Of a stretch of 64,000 nucleotides of DNA, positions 17,372 to 25,997 are shown in pieces (position 1 is the stretch's first letter; each line of letters opens with the position of its first letter). The stretch is taken from NCBI RefSeq assembly GCF_041435055.1, contig NZ_CP108002.1, positions 7,750,001 through 7,814,000 of the forward strand, read 5' to 3'. A program made the position numbers and the translations under genes. The DNA is from Streptomyces sp. NBC_00341 (GTDB lineage Bacteria; Actinomycetota; Actinomycetes; Streptomycetales; Streptomycetaceae). Under the pieces are notes generated by a model. That model worked only from the letters and a program-made list of their open reading frames with translations, was not told the origin of the DNA and did not search any database.

Positions 17372-18325
17372 ATGAGAGCTGTCCCGAAGAGATGGCGTAC
17401 CGGCCTGCTCGCCGCCGGCGCCGCCGCGGTGGTCGCGATCCCGCTGACCCCTCTGTCCGCCTCCGCCGCCTCCGCCGCGAACCTCAACGGGGACTGGGCG
17501 CCCTTCTCCCGTTGCCCCGTCGACGATCCCGCCATGCTCGCGGCGGACGGCCAGGACTTCGTGGCGTCCTGTGTGTCCTCGTACTCGCCCAGCGGTTCCA
17601 TCAAGCTGGGCAGCACGGAGGCCACCACCGGCGCCAACGACATGCAGTTCGGTGTCATCCAGGACACCGCCGCCGGTACGTTCAAGGTCGTTCCCCCGGC
17701 CGGCGGCTCACTCGTGGGCGCGCCGACGGCGATACCCGGCGGGCTGCTCGGGCTCATGTGCCCCAGTGACATTCCCGTGGTCACGGGCGTCTGCAACTCG
17801 ATCACCAATATCAGCCTGAACAAGGTGATGGCGACGGTGGAGTCGGCCGGAACGCCCACCGAGTTCAACCTGACGGCCGGGCTCACCACCGGCCAGCAGA
17901 TCGTCAAGCTGCCGGTCCGGATTCATCTGGAGAACCCGCTCCTCGGCTCCAACTGCTACATAGGCTCGGCATCGGACCCGGTGATCCTGCGTCCGCAGAA
18001 CACCACGGCTCCGGCCATCGCCATCGAGCGGTTCGACGGCAACGGTACGCCCAACGCCAGCGACGGCTCGATGCTGAGGTTCGCGCTCACCGGGAACACC
18101 CAGGGCGACACCACGTTCTCCGTGCCGAAGGCCACCGGCTGCGGTCTGGGCGGAATCCTGAGCTGGGCGGTGAACCTGAAGACGGGCCTGCCGTCCTCCT
18201 CGGGGAACAACCACCTCACGCTCAACAACGCCTCGACGTACAGCGGCGCGCTCACCGCACCAGGGCTCGTCCTTCCCAACGCGGGCAAGGTGCTTTCCCA
18301 GAACTGGCACTCCGCGGTGAAGTAG
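17372..18325 (+). CDS. Exported protein of unknown function
   Basis: 317 residues. Sec signal peptide (KRWRTGLLAAGAAAVVAIPL, cleavage near SASAA) then a mature beta-rich region with eight spaced Cys (SRCPVDD, VASCVSS, LMCPSD, GVCNSI, SNCYIG, TGCGLGG among them). No family recognised. It resembles the protein at 15074 in composition, so the two may share ancestry. A strong terminator follows, ending the three-gene block before the mce operon. Confidence 0.8.
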   Translation: MRAVPKRWRTGLLAAGAAAVVAIPLTPLSASAASAANLNGDWAPFSRCPVDDPAMLAADGQDFVASCVSSYSPSGSIKLGSTEATTGANDMQFGVIQDTAAGTFKVVPPAGGSLVGAPTAIPGGLLGLMCPSDIPVVTGVCNSITNISLNKVMATVESAGTPTEFNLTAGLTTGQQIVKLPVRIHLENPLLGSNCYIGSASDPVILRPQNTTAPAIAIERFDGNGTPNASDGSMLRFALTGNTQGDTTFSVPKATGCGLGGILSWAVNLKTGLPSSSGNNHLTLNNASTYSGALTAPGLVLPNAGKVLSQNWHSAVK

Positions 18326-18346
18326 CAACGCTTTTCACCGCAGTTC

Positions 18347-18395
18347 GACGATGCCCGCCCCGTCCGGGAAATCCGCCGGCGGGGCGGGCATCGTC
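18347..18395 (+). terminator. Terminator after the exported-protein block
   Basis: A perfect 16-bp stem (18347-18362 with 18380-18395) with a 17-nt loop, 22 bp after the stop codon at 18325. Confidence 0.85.
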
Positions 18396-18409
18396 ATGGG
18401 CTGTTCCAT

Positions 18410-18463
18410 CGGAAAGTGAGCACTCCGGATGACAACGAAGGCTCCGGAGCCACTCACTTTCCG
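18410..18463. promoter_or_regulatory. Long extended palindrome before the mce operon
   Basis: Outer 11-bp perfect arms CGGAAAGTGAG (18410-18420) and CTCACTTTCCG (18453-18463) enclose inner 6-bp arms CTCCGG (18423-18428) and CCGGAG (18444-18449). The outer arm motif recurs at 14311 upstream of the PucR gene. It may be a regulator-binding dyad, or a structured leader if transcribed. Confidence 0.6.
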
Positions 18464-18654
18464 ACAACTCCGCAGGGGTCCCTGCTCACCTCCGTACAGA
18501 AACAGCACCGCTGTCGAGAAGCGCGCAAAAAGTTCAGGAACCGCTATTGCGGAGGCAGGTTACTGAGCCGTAGCGTCCCAGGACCAGGGGCGGCTCCCCC
18601 GCTGCCGGGGTCCAGCGGCCCCGATTCGCACGTCGGAGATCTTGCGCAGATTCC

Positions 18655-18679
18655 GACAAAGCCGGTGCACGGCTTTGTC
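18655..18679. promoter_or_regulatory. Perfect 10-bp dyad GACAAAGCCG-N5-CGGCTTTGTC
   Basis: Arms 18655-18664 and 18670-18679, about 190 bp before the mce ATPase start. Candidate operator for the mce operon, or a promoter-distal terminator. Confidence 0.5.
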
Positions 18680-18866
18680 ATTCGGTGACAAGTGATCCAC
18701 AACGAGCACCGTGTTCGTCGATTTCCGCTGTTCAACGGCTTGTCCTGGCGGTTTCTGCGGACATAACGTGCGCCTCCTGGTGCATGTGTGACGAGCCGCC
18801 ATTGGATTTCTCTGAGCCGGAGCGCTGACAGATGACCACGTTCACCTATACGTCGAGGGAGGGCCG

Positions 18867-19862
18867 ATGGGAATCGAAGTAGTCGTTGAAGGCCTCACGA
18901 AATCCTTCGGTAAGCAGAACATCTGGCAGGACGTCAGCCTCACCCTGCCCGCCGGCGAAGTGAGCGTGATGCTCGGTCCCTCCGGTACCGGAAAGACCGT
19001 CTTCCTGAAGTCGCTCATCGGACTGCTCAAGCCCGAGCAGGGACGCGTGCTCATCAACGGCGTCGACATGGTGAACAGCCCGGAGCGGAAGATCATGGAG
19101 ACCCGGAAACTCTTCGGTCTCATGTTCCAGGACGGTGCGCTCTTCGGATCGATGTCCCTCTTCGACAACATCGCCTTTCCGCTGCGGGAACACACCCGCA
19201 AAAGGGAATCCGAAATCCGCCGGATCGTCATGGAGCGGATCGACATCGTCGGACTCCTCGGCGACGAGGACAAACTGCCCGGCGAGATATCCGGCGGTAT
19301 GCGCAAGCGGGCAGGCCTGGCCCGCGCACTCGTCCTGGACCCGCAGATCATCCTCTGCGACGAGCCGGACTCCGGGCTCGACCCGGTCCGCACCGCCTAC
19401 ATCTCGCAGCTGCTCATCGACCTCAACGCGCAGATCGACGCGACGATGCTGATCGTCACCCACAACCTCGACATCGCGGCCACCGTCCCGGACAACATGG
19501 GCATGCTGTTCTGCCGCAACCTGGTCACCTTCGGGCCGCGCGAGGTACTGCTGACCAGCGATCTGCCCGTCGTCTCGCAGTTCCTCTCCGGCCGCCGCGA
19601 GGGGCCCATCGGCATGTCGGAGGAGAAGGACGCCGCCACGCTCGCCGCCGAGGAGGTCAACGGCTACGGGCAGGGCATCAGTTCGGCCAACGCCACCCGC
19701 ACCGTCGTCCCGCAGCTGGAGCCTTCGCCGGGGCTGCCCGTCCGGCAGGGCGCGCTGCGCCGCCGGGAGCGGGTCATGTCGATGATGGGGCAGCTGCCGG
19801 AGGCCGCCCGTACGGCCATCCTGAACAGCTACAGCCCGGCGGCGGGCGGTGGACGCCCGTGA
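18867..19862 (+). CDS. Mce-system ATPase (MceG/Mkl type)
   Basis: 331 residues. Complete ABC nucleotide-binding domain: Walker A GPSGTGKT (37-44), Q-loop MFQDGALFGSMS, signature ISGGMRKRAGLARAL, Walker B IILCDEPDSGLD, H-loop TH. It lacks membrane segments and powers lipid import by the Mce complex. The long C-terminal tail (VVPQLEPSPGLPVRQGALRR) is typical of actinobacterial MceG. First gene of the operon; the next gene starts at GTGA overlapping its stop. In mycobacteria the ATPase is usually unlinked; here it leads the operon, as in Streptomyces. Confidence 0.95.
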   Translation: MGIEVVVEGLTKSFGKQNIWQDVSLTLPAGEVSVMLGPSGTGKTVFLKSLIGLLKPEQGRVLINGVDMVNSPERKIMETRKLFGLMFQDGALFGSMSLFDNIAFPLREHTRKRESEIRRIVMERIDIVGLLGDEDKLPGEISGGMRKRAGLARALVLDPQIILCDEPDSGLDPVRTAYISQLLIDLNAQIDATMLIVTHNLDIAATVPDNMGMLFCRNLVTFGPREVLLTSDLPVVSQFLSGRREGPIGMSEEKDAATLAAEEVNGYGQGISSANATRTVVPQLEPSPGLPVRQGALRRRERVMSMMGQLPEAARTAILNSYSPAAGGGRP

Positions 19863-20716
19863 CCGCCCCCATGCCGGTGCGGCCCCCGGAGCCCCCCGGG
19901 CCGCCCTCGGCCCGGTTGCCGGAGAAGGCGCCGGAGCAGAGACGCCCGAGCCGGCTGTTCGCGCCGCTGCGTGAGACGGGCAGGCTCTTCACCCTCGCCG
20001 GGACCGTGTGCCGCGAGACCTTCCGCCGGCCCTTCCAGGTGCGGGAGTTCATCGAGCAGTTCTGGTTCGTCGCCAGCGTCACCATCCTGCCCGCCGCCCT
20101 CGTGTCCATCCCGTTCGGCGCGGTCATCGCCCTCCAGGTCGGCTCCCTCACCCAGCAGCTCGGCGCCCAGTCGTTCACCGGCGGCGCCAGTGTGCTCGCC
20201 GTCATCCAGCAGGCCAGCCCGATCATCGTGGCGCTGCTGGTCTCCGGGGCCGCCGGCTCCGCGATCTGCGCCGACCTCGGATCGCGCAAGATCCGCGAGG
20301 AGCTCGACGCGATGGAGGTCATGGGCGTCTCGCCCGTACAGCGCCTCGTCGTCCCCCGGGTGCTGGCGACGATGCTGGTGGCCGTGCTGCTGAACGGACT
20401 GGTCTCCGTCGTCGGCACCCTCGGCGGCTACTTCTTCAACGTGATCCTCCAGCACGGCACCCCCGGCGCCTACCTGTCCAGCTTCTCCGCCCTGGCCCAG
20501 CTGCCCGACCTGTACATCAGCGAAATCAAGGCCCTGATCTTCGGCTTCATCGCGGGCATCGTCGCCGCCTACCGAGGCCTCAACCCGCGCGGCGGGCCGA
20601 AGGGGGTCGGGGACGCGGTCAACCAGTCCGTCGTCATCACCTTCATGCTGCTGTTCTTCGTGAACATGATCCTCACGGCGATCTACCTCCAGATCGTCCC
20701 CGCGAAGGGGAGCTGA
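19859..20716 (+). CDS. yrbEA: YrbE-type permease A of the Mce importer
   Basis: 285 residues. MlaE/YrbE permease with about six membrane segments (for example TILPAALVSIPFGAVIALQV and MLVAVLLNGLVSVVGTLGGY) and the family loop ELDAMEVMGVSP, which couples to the ATPase. The first 40 residues are Pro-rich and cytosolic. The GTG overlaps the ATPase stop. Confidence 0.95.
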   Translation: MTAPMPVRPPEPPGPPSARLPEKAPEQRRPSRLFAPLRETGRLFTLAGTVCRETFRRPFQVREFIEQFWFVASVTILPAALVSIPFGAVIALQVGSLTQQLGAQSFTGGASVLAVIQQASPIIVALLVSGAAGSAICADLGSRKIREELDAMEVMGVSPVQRLVVPRVLATMLVAVLLNGLVSVVGTLGGYFFNVILQHGTPGAYLSSFSALAQLPDLYISEIKALIFGFIAGIVAAYRGLNPRGGPKGVGDAVNQSVVITFMLLFFVNMILTAIYLQIVPAKGS

Positions 20717-20719
20717 CCG

Positions 20720-21523
20720 ATGTCGATGCTCAGCTGGCTCGACCGATCCGGTGACCAACTCACCTTCTACGTACGGGCACTGCTCTGGATACCCAGGACC
20801 CTGCGGCGCTACCTCAAGGAGGTGCAGCGACTCCTGGCCGAAGTCGCCTTCGGCAGCGGCGGACTCGGGGTCGTCGGCGGCACCATCGGCGTGATGATCG
20901 CGATGACGCTGGCCACCGGTACGGTCGTCGGCCTCCAGGGGTACGCGGCGCTCAACCAGATCGGCACCGCCGCGTTCACCGGCTTCATCTCCGCCTACTT
21001 CAACACCCGGGAGATCGCCCCGCTCGTCGCCGGACTCGCGCTCTCCGCGACCGTGGGGGCGGGCTTCACCGCCCAGCTCGGCGCCATGCGGATCAACGAG
21101 GAGATCGACGGCCTGGAGGCGATGGGCGTGCGCTCGATGCCCTACCTCGTCACCACCCGCATCATCGCCGGGGTCGTCGCCATCATCCCGCTGTACGCGA
21201 TCGGACTGCTCTCCTCCTACGTCTCCTCCCGCTACGTCACCGTCCTGTTCAACGGGCAGTCGGCCGGCACCTACGACCACTACTTCAACCTCTTCCTGTC
21301 TCCGCAGGACGTGCTGCTGTCGGTGCTCAAAGTGCTGATCTTCAGCGTGATGGTGATCCTCGCGCACTGCTACTACGGCTTCCACGCCACCGGCGGACCC
21401 GCCGGGGTGGGGGTGGCCGTGGGCCGCTCCGTGCGCAACGCGATCGTGCTGATCAGCGTCACCGACTTCTTCCTCTCGCTCGCCATCTGGGGCGCCACGA
21501 CGACGGTGAAGGTGGCCGGCTGA
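20720..21523 (+). CDS. yrbEB: YrbE-type permease B of the Mce importer
   Basis: 267 residues, paralogous to YrbEA. EEIDGLEAMGVRSMPYLVTTR is the coupling region; hydrophobic segments include GGTIGVMIAMTLATGTVVG and GVVAIIPLYAIGLLSSYV. It should pair with YrbEA as the heterodimeric channel. Starts 3 bp after YrbEA; its TGA overlaps the mceA ATG. Confidence 0.95.
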   Translation: MSMLSWLDRSGDQLTFYVRALLWIPRTLRRYLKEVQRLLAEVAFGSGGLGVVGGTIGVMIAMTLATGTVVGLQGYAALNQIGTAAFTGFISAYFNTREIAPLVAGLALSATVGAGFTAQLGAMRINEEIDGLEAMGVRSMPYLVTTRIIAGVVAIIPLYAIGLLSSYVSSRYVTVLFNGQSAGTYDHYFNLFLSPQDVLLSVLKVLIFSVMVILAHCYYGFHATGGPAGVGVAVGRSVRNAIVLISVTDFFLSLAIWGATTTVKVAG

Positions 21524-22836
21524 TGAACACCCGGACCACGCGGAACACCCGCCGCAGACTCGCCGGAGTGGCCCTCCTGCTCGTGCCCGCCGTACTCGTC
21601 TGGGTGTCGATAGCGGTGTACAACAAGGACTTCACCGACGACGCGACCGTGACGGTACGGACCGGAAGCGTCGGCAACGAGATGCACGACAACGCCGACG
21701 TGAAGCTGCGCGGAGTCGTCATCGGGCAGGTCCGCGACATCTCCGCCGACGGCGAGGGCGCCCGCCTCACCCTCGCCATCCAGCCCGGCAAGCTCGACCG
21801 GATCCCCGCCGACGTCACCGCCCAGATGCTGCCCACCACCCTCTTCGGGGAACGGTTCGTGGCACTCGTACCGCCCGCCGTACCGTCCGCGGACACGCTC
21901 CGGGCCGGAGCCGTCATCCCGCAGGACCGCTCCAGCAACGCCATCGAGCTGGAGGAGGTCCTCGACAACGTCCTGCCGCTGCTGACCGCAGTACAGCCGG
22001 AGAAGCTCTCCGCCACACTCAACGCGGTCTCCCAGGCGCTCAAGGGACGCGGCGAGAAGCTCGGTGACACCCTCGTCAGGCTCGACGCGCACCTCCAGAA
22101 GTTCAACCCCCAACTCCCCACGCTCAACGCCGACATCAAGGAGCTCGTCAAGGTGAGCAGGGTGTACGGGGACGCCGCACCCGATGTCCTGGACGCGCTC
22201 ACCGACTTCACCACCACCAGCGGGACGCTCGCGGACCAGCAGGCACAGCTCGCCGACCTCTACGGTTCCACGACCGCCTCCGCGCAGGACCTCACGACGT
22301 TCCTCCAGGAGAACAAGGACAACCTGATCCGGCTCTCCGCGACCGGCAGGCCGACGCTGGAACTGCTCGCCAAGTACTCCGACGAATTCCCCTGCACCCT
22401 GCGGACCATGGCCGGATTCGTCCCCGCGATGGACAAGGCGCTCGGCAAGGGCACCGGACAGCCCGGCCTCCACGTCACCCTCAAGGCCGTGAAGTCCAAG
22501 GGGAAGTACGTGGCCGGCAAGGACACCCCGGTCTACGACGCGACCGGCGGACCGCACTGCTACTCGGTGCCGTACGTCGGTACGACGGAGCCGACGGCGG
22601 CCGGGCGGGCCGCGGCGTCCCCGGCCCCCGGCGACAAGGCGGCGGCGGACCCGCCCGCCGACAGCGGCCGGAAGGCGACGGACACCTCCCTCGGCATGCC
22701 CAACTCCCCGCAGGAGAGCCGGCTCGTCAACGAGCTGGTCGCTCCCTCACTGAAAGTCCAGCCGCAGAGCCTGCCCGACTGGAGCAGCGTGCTCATCGGC
22801 CCGGCCTTCCGCGGTGCGGAGGTGAAGCTCAAGTGA
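21523..22836 (+). CDS. mceA: MceA-type substrate-binding protein
   Basis: 437 residues. One N-terminal anchor (ALLLVPAVLVWVSIAVYN) and an MCE/MlaD domain at about 40-115 (DADVKLRGVVIGQVRDIS, LPTTLFGERFVALVPP). A long helical region (150-300) follows, as in Mce proteins, which form a tube carrying lipid across the envelope. The Ala/Pro-rich tail (AAASPAPGDKAAADPPADSG) is predicted disordered. Order in the operon is used to name A-F. Confidence 0.93.
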   Translation: MNTRTTRNTRRRLAGVALLLVPAVLVWVSIAVYNKDFTDDATVTVRTGSVGNEMHDNADVKLRGVVIGQVRDISADGEGARLTLAIQPGKLDRIPADVTAQMLPTTLFGERFVALVPPAVPSADTLRAGAVIPQDRSSNAIELEEVLDNVLPLLTAVQPEKLSATLNAVSQALKGRGEKLGDTLVRLDAHLQKFNPQLPTLNADIKELVKVSRVYGDAAPDVLDALTDFTTTSGTLADQQAQLADLYGSTTASAQDLTTFLQENKDNLIRLSATGRPTLELLAKYSDEFPCTLRTMAGFVPAMDKALGKGTGQPGLHVTLKAVKSKGKYVAGKDTPVYDATGGPHCYSVPYVGTTEPTAAGRAAASPAPGDKAAADPPADSGRKATDTSLGMPNSPQESRLVNELVAPSLKVQPQSLPDWSSVLIGPAFRGAEVKLK

Positions 22837-23864
22837 AGCGCCGCTCCCTCGCGGGACCGCTCGCGAAATCGATCGTCTTCATCCTGGTGACCGTCCTGGC
22901 CACCACCGTCCTGGGGCTGTCCATCGCCAACACCGGGGTCGGTGACACCACCTCGTACAAGGCGAGGTTCACCGACGCCACCGGGCTGATCGTCGGTGAC
23001 AGCGTGCGGATCGCCGGGGTCAAGGTCGGACAGGTCGAGTCGATCAAGGTCGCGGACAAGCGGCTCGCGGAGGTCGGCTTCGCCGTCCGCAAGGGGCGCA
23101 GCCTCCCCGCCTCCGTGACCGCGTCGATCAAGTACCTCAACATGGTCGGCCAGCGCTACATCGACCTCGACCGGGGCGCCGGACCGGTCGGCCGCAACTT
23201 CCAGGCCGGAGCGACGATCCCGCTCTCGCGCACCACACCGGCCCTCGACCTCACCCAGCTCTTCAACGGCTTCCAGCCGCTCTTCGAGGGACTCTCCCCG
23301 CCCGACGTCAACCAGCTGGCCGGCTCCATCGTCCAGGTGCTCCAGGGCGAGGGCGGCACCGTCGACAGCATCCTCCAGCACGTCGGCTCACTGACCTCCA
23401 CGGTCGCGGCCAAGGACAAGGTGATCGGTGAGGTGATCAAGAACCTCAACACGGTCCTGAAGACCGTGAACGACCGGGAGGCCGGCTTCAACGACCTCGT
23501 CGACACGCTCCAGAAGCTCGTCACGGGCTTCTCCGGCGACCGCAAACCCCTCGGGCAGGCGGTCACCGCGATGGGCGCGCTGACCACCGTCACCGCAGGG
23601 CTGCTCCAGGACGGCCGGGGGCCCCTCAAGGCCGACATCAAGCAACTCGCGCGGCTCTCGGACCAGTTGGGCAAGGGGACCCCGCAGATCGAGAGCTTCC
23701 TCCAGAAGACCCCCGCCAAGATGGAGGCGATCAGCCGACTCGCTTCGTACGGCTCCTGGCTCAACCTCTACCTCTGCGAAGCCAAGGTCAGCGGTGTGAC
23801 GACAGAGGACGGCAGCGTGCCGCCCACCGGCATCGCGATCACCCAGCCGAGGTGCCTGGCATGA
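22833..23864 (+). CDS. mceB: MceB-type protein
   Basis: 343 residues from the GTG overlapping the mceA stop. N-terminal anchor (SIVFILVTVLATTVLGLSIA), MCE domain with DSVRIAGVKVGQVESIKVADK and KYLNMVGQRYIDLDRG, then the helical barrel region ending ASYGSWLNLYLCEAKVSG. This C-terminal FxYGxWxNxY/C motif is shared by several actinobacterial Mce proteins. Confidence 0.93.
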   Translation: MKRRSLAGPLAKSIVFILVTVLATTVLGLSIANTGVGDTTSYKARFTDATGLIVGDSVRIAGVKVGQVESIKVADKRLAEVGFAVRKGRSLPASVTASIKYLNMVGQRYIDLDRGAGPVGRNFQAGATIPLSRTTPALDLTQLFNGFQPLFEGLSPPDVNQLAGSIVQVLQGEGGTVDSILQHVGSLTSTVAAKDKVIGEVIKNLNTVLKTVNDREAGFNDLVDTLQKLVTGFSGDRKPLGQAVTAMGALTTVTAGLLQDGRGPLKADIKQLARLSDQLGKGTPQIESFLQKTPAKMEAISRLASYGSWLNLYLCEAKVSGVTTEDGSVPPTGIAITQPRCLA

Positions 23865-24880
23865 GAATCAAACCCCTGCGGGAACGCAACCCCGTCGCCA
23901 TCGGCATCGCCGGACTGCTCGTCCTGGCCCTCATCGGCTTCGGCGCCTACCGCGCCGACTCTCTGCCCTTCATCGGCGGCGGCACCACCTACACCGCCGA
24001 CTTCACCGAATCCGCCGGGCTCGGCTCCGGCGACGAGGTACGGATCGCCGGCGTCAAGGTCGGAGAGGTCACCGGCGTCTCGCTCGACGGCGACAAGGTC
24101 AAGGTCAGCTTCCGGGTGAAGGACGCCTGGATCGGCAACTCCTCCACCGTGGGCATCGCCATCAAGACCCTGCTGGGCGACAAGTACCTCGCCGTCGACC
24201 CGCTCGGCACCGGCCCCCAGGACCCGGACCGGCGCATCGCCGCGAGCCGTACCACCTCCCCGTACGACGTCACCCAGGCGTTCAACGGACTCGGCGAGAC
24301 CATCGGGGAGATCGACACCAAGCAGCTCGCCAAGAGCTTCGAGACGATCTCCGCCACCTTCAAGGACTCACCGCCCGACGTGAAGAGCGCCGCCGACGGG
24401 CTCTCCGCACTCTCCAGGACGGTCTCCCAGCGGGACGCGCAGCTGGCCACCCTCCTCAAGGGCAGCAAGCAGCTGACGAAGACCCTCGCCCACAAGAAGA
24501 GCAGCTTCGAGACCCTGCTGGAGGACGGCAACCTGCTCCTCGGCGAGATCCAGGCCCGCCGCGACTCCATCCACCTGCTGCTCACCGGCACCCAGGAGCT
24601 CGGCACCCAGCTCACCGGACTGGTCGCGGACAACAACAAGCAGCTGAAGCCCACCCTGGAGTCGCTCGGCCGGGTCACCGCCGTCCTGGTCAAGAACCGC
24701 AAGAGCCTCGACAAGGTGCTGTCCCTGACGGGCTCCTACAACCGGCTCGTCGGCAACACCCTCGGCAACGGCCGCTGGCTCGACAACTACGTCTGCGGAG
24801 TCGTGCCCAGGGACTACCTCCCCGCCGGCACGCCCCCGGCGACCGGATGCATGCCACCCAAGCAGCAAGGCGGCCGCTGA
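23861..24880 (+). CDS. mceC: MceC-type protein
   Basis: 339 residues from the ATG at 23861, which overlaps the mceB stop (ATGA); an in-frame GTG at 23852 is less likely. Anchor AIGIAGLLVLALIGFGAYRA, MCE domain DEVRIAGVKVGEVTGVSLDGD and IKTLLGDKYLAVDPLG, then long helices and NGRWLDNYVCGVVPRDYLP at the C-terminus. Confidence 0.93.
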   Translation: MRIKPLRERNPVAIGIAGLLVLALIGFGAYRADSLPFIGGGTTYTADFTESAGLGSGDEVRIAGVKVGEVTGVSLDGDKVKVSFRVKDAWIGNSSTVGIAIKTLLGDKYLAVDPLGTGPQDPDRRIAASRTTSPYDVTQAFNGLGETIGEIDTKQLAKSFETISATFKDSPPDVKSAADGLSALSRTVSQRDAQLATLLKGSKQLTKTLAHKKSSFETLLEDGNLLLGEIQARRDSIHLLLTGTQELGTQLTGLVADNNKQLKPTLESLGRVTAVLVKNRKSLDKVLSLTGSYNRLVGNTLGNGRWLDNYVCGVVPRDYLPAGTPPATGCMPPKQQGGR

Positions 24881-24881
24881 C

Positions 24882-25997
24882 ATGAGAATCACGCGCATCG
24901 TCGGCATCGGCGCCGGACTCGCCGTCGTGGCCGTCGCGGCCACCTCGGGGGTGATGGCCATGGACGACGAGGGCAAGACGACGGTCACCGCCTACTTCGA
25001 CCAGGCCACCGGCGTGTACGCCGGATCCGACCTGCGGATCCTCGGCGTGAAGGTCGGCACGGTCGAGTCCGTGCGGCCCAAGGGCGAGGAGGTCGAGGTC
25101 AGGCTCCGCGTCGACAAGGGCGTCAAGGTGCCCAAGGACGCGCACGCCGTCGTCGTGGCCCCCAGCCTGGTGGCCGACCGGTACATCCAGCTCGCCCCCG
25201 CCTACCACGGGGGACCGCTGCTGGCGGACGAGGCAGAACTGCCCGCTTCGCACAACGCCACCCCGGTCGAGGTCGACCAGCTGTACGCCTCCATCACGGA
25301 GCTCTCCACCGCGCTCGGCCCCGACGGGGCCAACTCCGACGGCGCGCTGGCCAGGCTCCTGGACACCGGGGCCAAGAACCTCGACGGCAACGGAAAGGCG
25401 ATCGGGAACTCCATCGAGCAGTTCGGCAAGGCGACGAAGACCCTCGACAAGAGCAGCGGGAACCTCTTCGACACCCTGTCCTACCTGCAGACCTTCACCA
25501 CCATGCTGAAGGACAACGACGGCAACGTCCGCAAGGCAGAGCAGCAGCTCAACTCGGTCACCGGATTCCTGGCCGACGACAAGGAGAACCTCAGCGCGGC
25601 CCTGAAGGAACTGGGCACCGCCCTCGGCCAGGTCAAGACCTTCATCAAGGACAACCGCGGCGTCCTGAAGGCGAACGTGGACGCCCTGGTGCCGATCACC
25701 CAGACCCTGGTGGACCAGCGGGCCTCGCTGGCCGAGTCGATGGACACCCTGCCGCTCGCCGCGGACAACGTGATCAAGGCCTACGACCCGTTGAACCGCA
25801 CCATCAACGGCCGCACCAACCTCAACGAACTCTCCATGGGCGGACCGCTCACCGACGAGTCCGCAGACCTCAGCGGACTCACGCCGGTGGGCGCCACCCG
25901 GCAGAAGGCGCTGCCCTCGCTGCCGCTGCCCGCGGTGGGCACCGTCTACGGCACCTCGGAGAAGTCCGCCACGCAGAAGAAGGGGGCGAAGCGATGA
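24882..25997 (+). CDS. mceD: MceD-type protein
   Basis: 371 residues. Short N-terminal anchor (RIVGIGAGLAVVAVAATSGV), MCE domain SDLRILGVKVGTVESVRPKG and APSLVADRYIQLAPAYHGG, helical region with KNLDGNGKAIGNSIEQFGKA, Lys-rich C-terminus (SEKSATQKKGAKR). Starts 1 bp after the mceC stop. Confidence 0.93.
   Translation: MRITRIVGIGAGLAVVAVAATSGVMAMDDEGKTTVTAYFDQATGVYAGSDLRILGVKVGTVESVRPKGEEVEVRLRVDKGVKVPKDAHAVVVAPSLVADRYIQLAPAYHGGPLLADEAELPASHNATPVEVDQLYASITELSTALGPDGANSDGALARLLDTGAKNLDGNGKAIGNSIEQFGKATKTLDKSSGNLFDTLSYLQTFTTMLKDNDGNVRKAEQQLNSVTGFLADDKENLSAALKELGTALGQVKTFIKDNRGVLKANVDALVPITQTLVDQRASLAESMDTLPLAADNVIKAYDPLNRTINGRTNLNELSMGGPLTDESADLSGLTPVGATRQKALPSLPLPAVGTVYGTSEKSATQKKGAKR

Larger units (their letters stand above)
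18396..18866. other. 471-bp mce upstream region
   Basis: No gene is supported. It contains a long interrupted inverted repeat at 18410-18463 and a perfect 10-bp dyad at 18655-18679, and presumably the mce promoter. The start of the ATPase gene is at 18867 after a good GAGGGAGG (18856-18863). Confidence 0.6.

Noticed and set aside
18560..18802. 80-codon minus-strand frame in the mce upstream region
   Set aside because: Its codon use is unlike coding DNA here and it runs through the dyad at 18655; no ribosome site.
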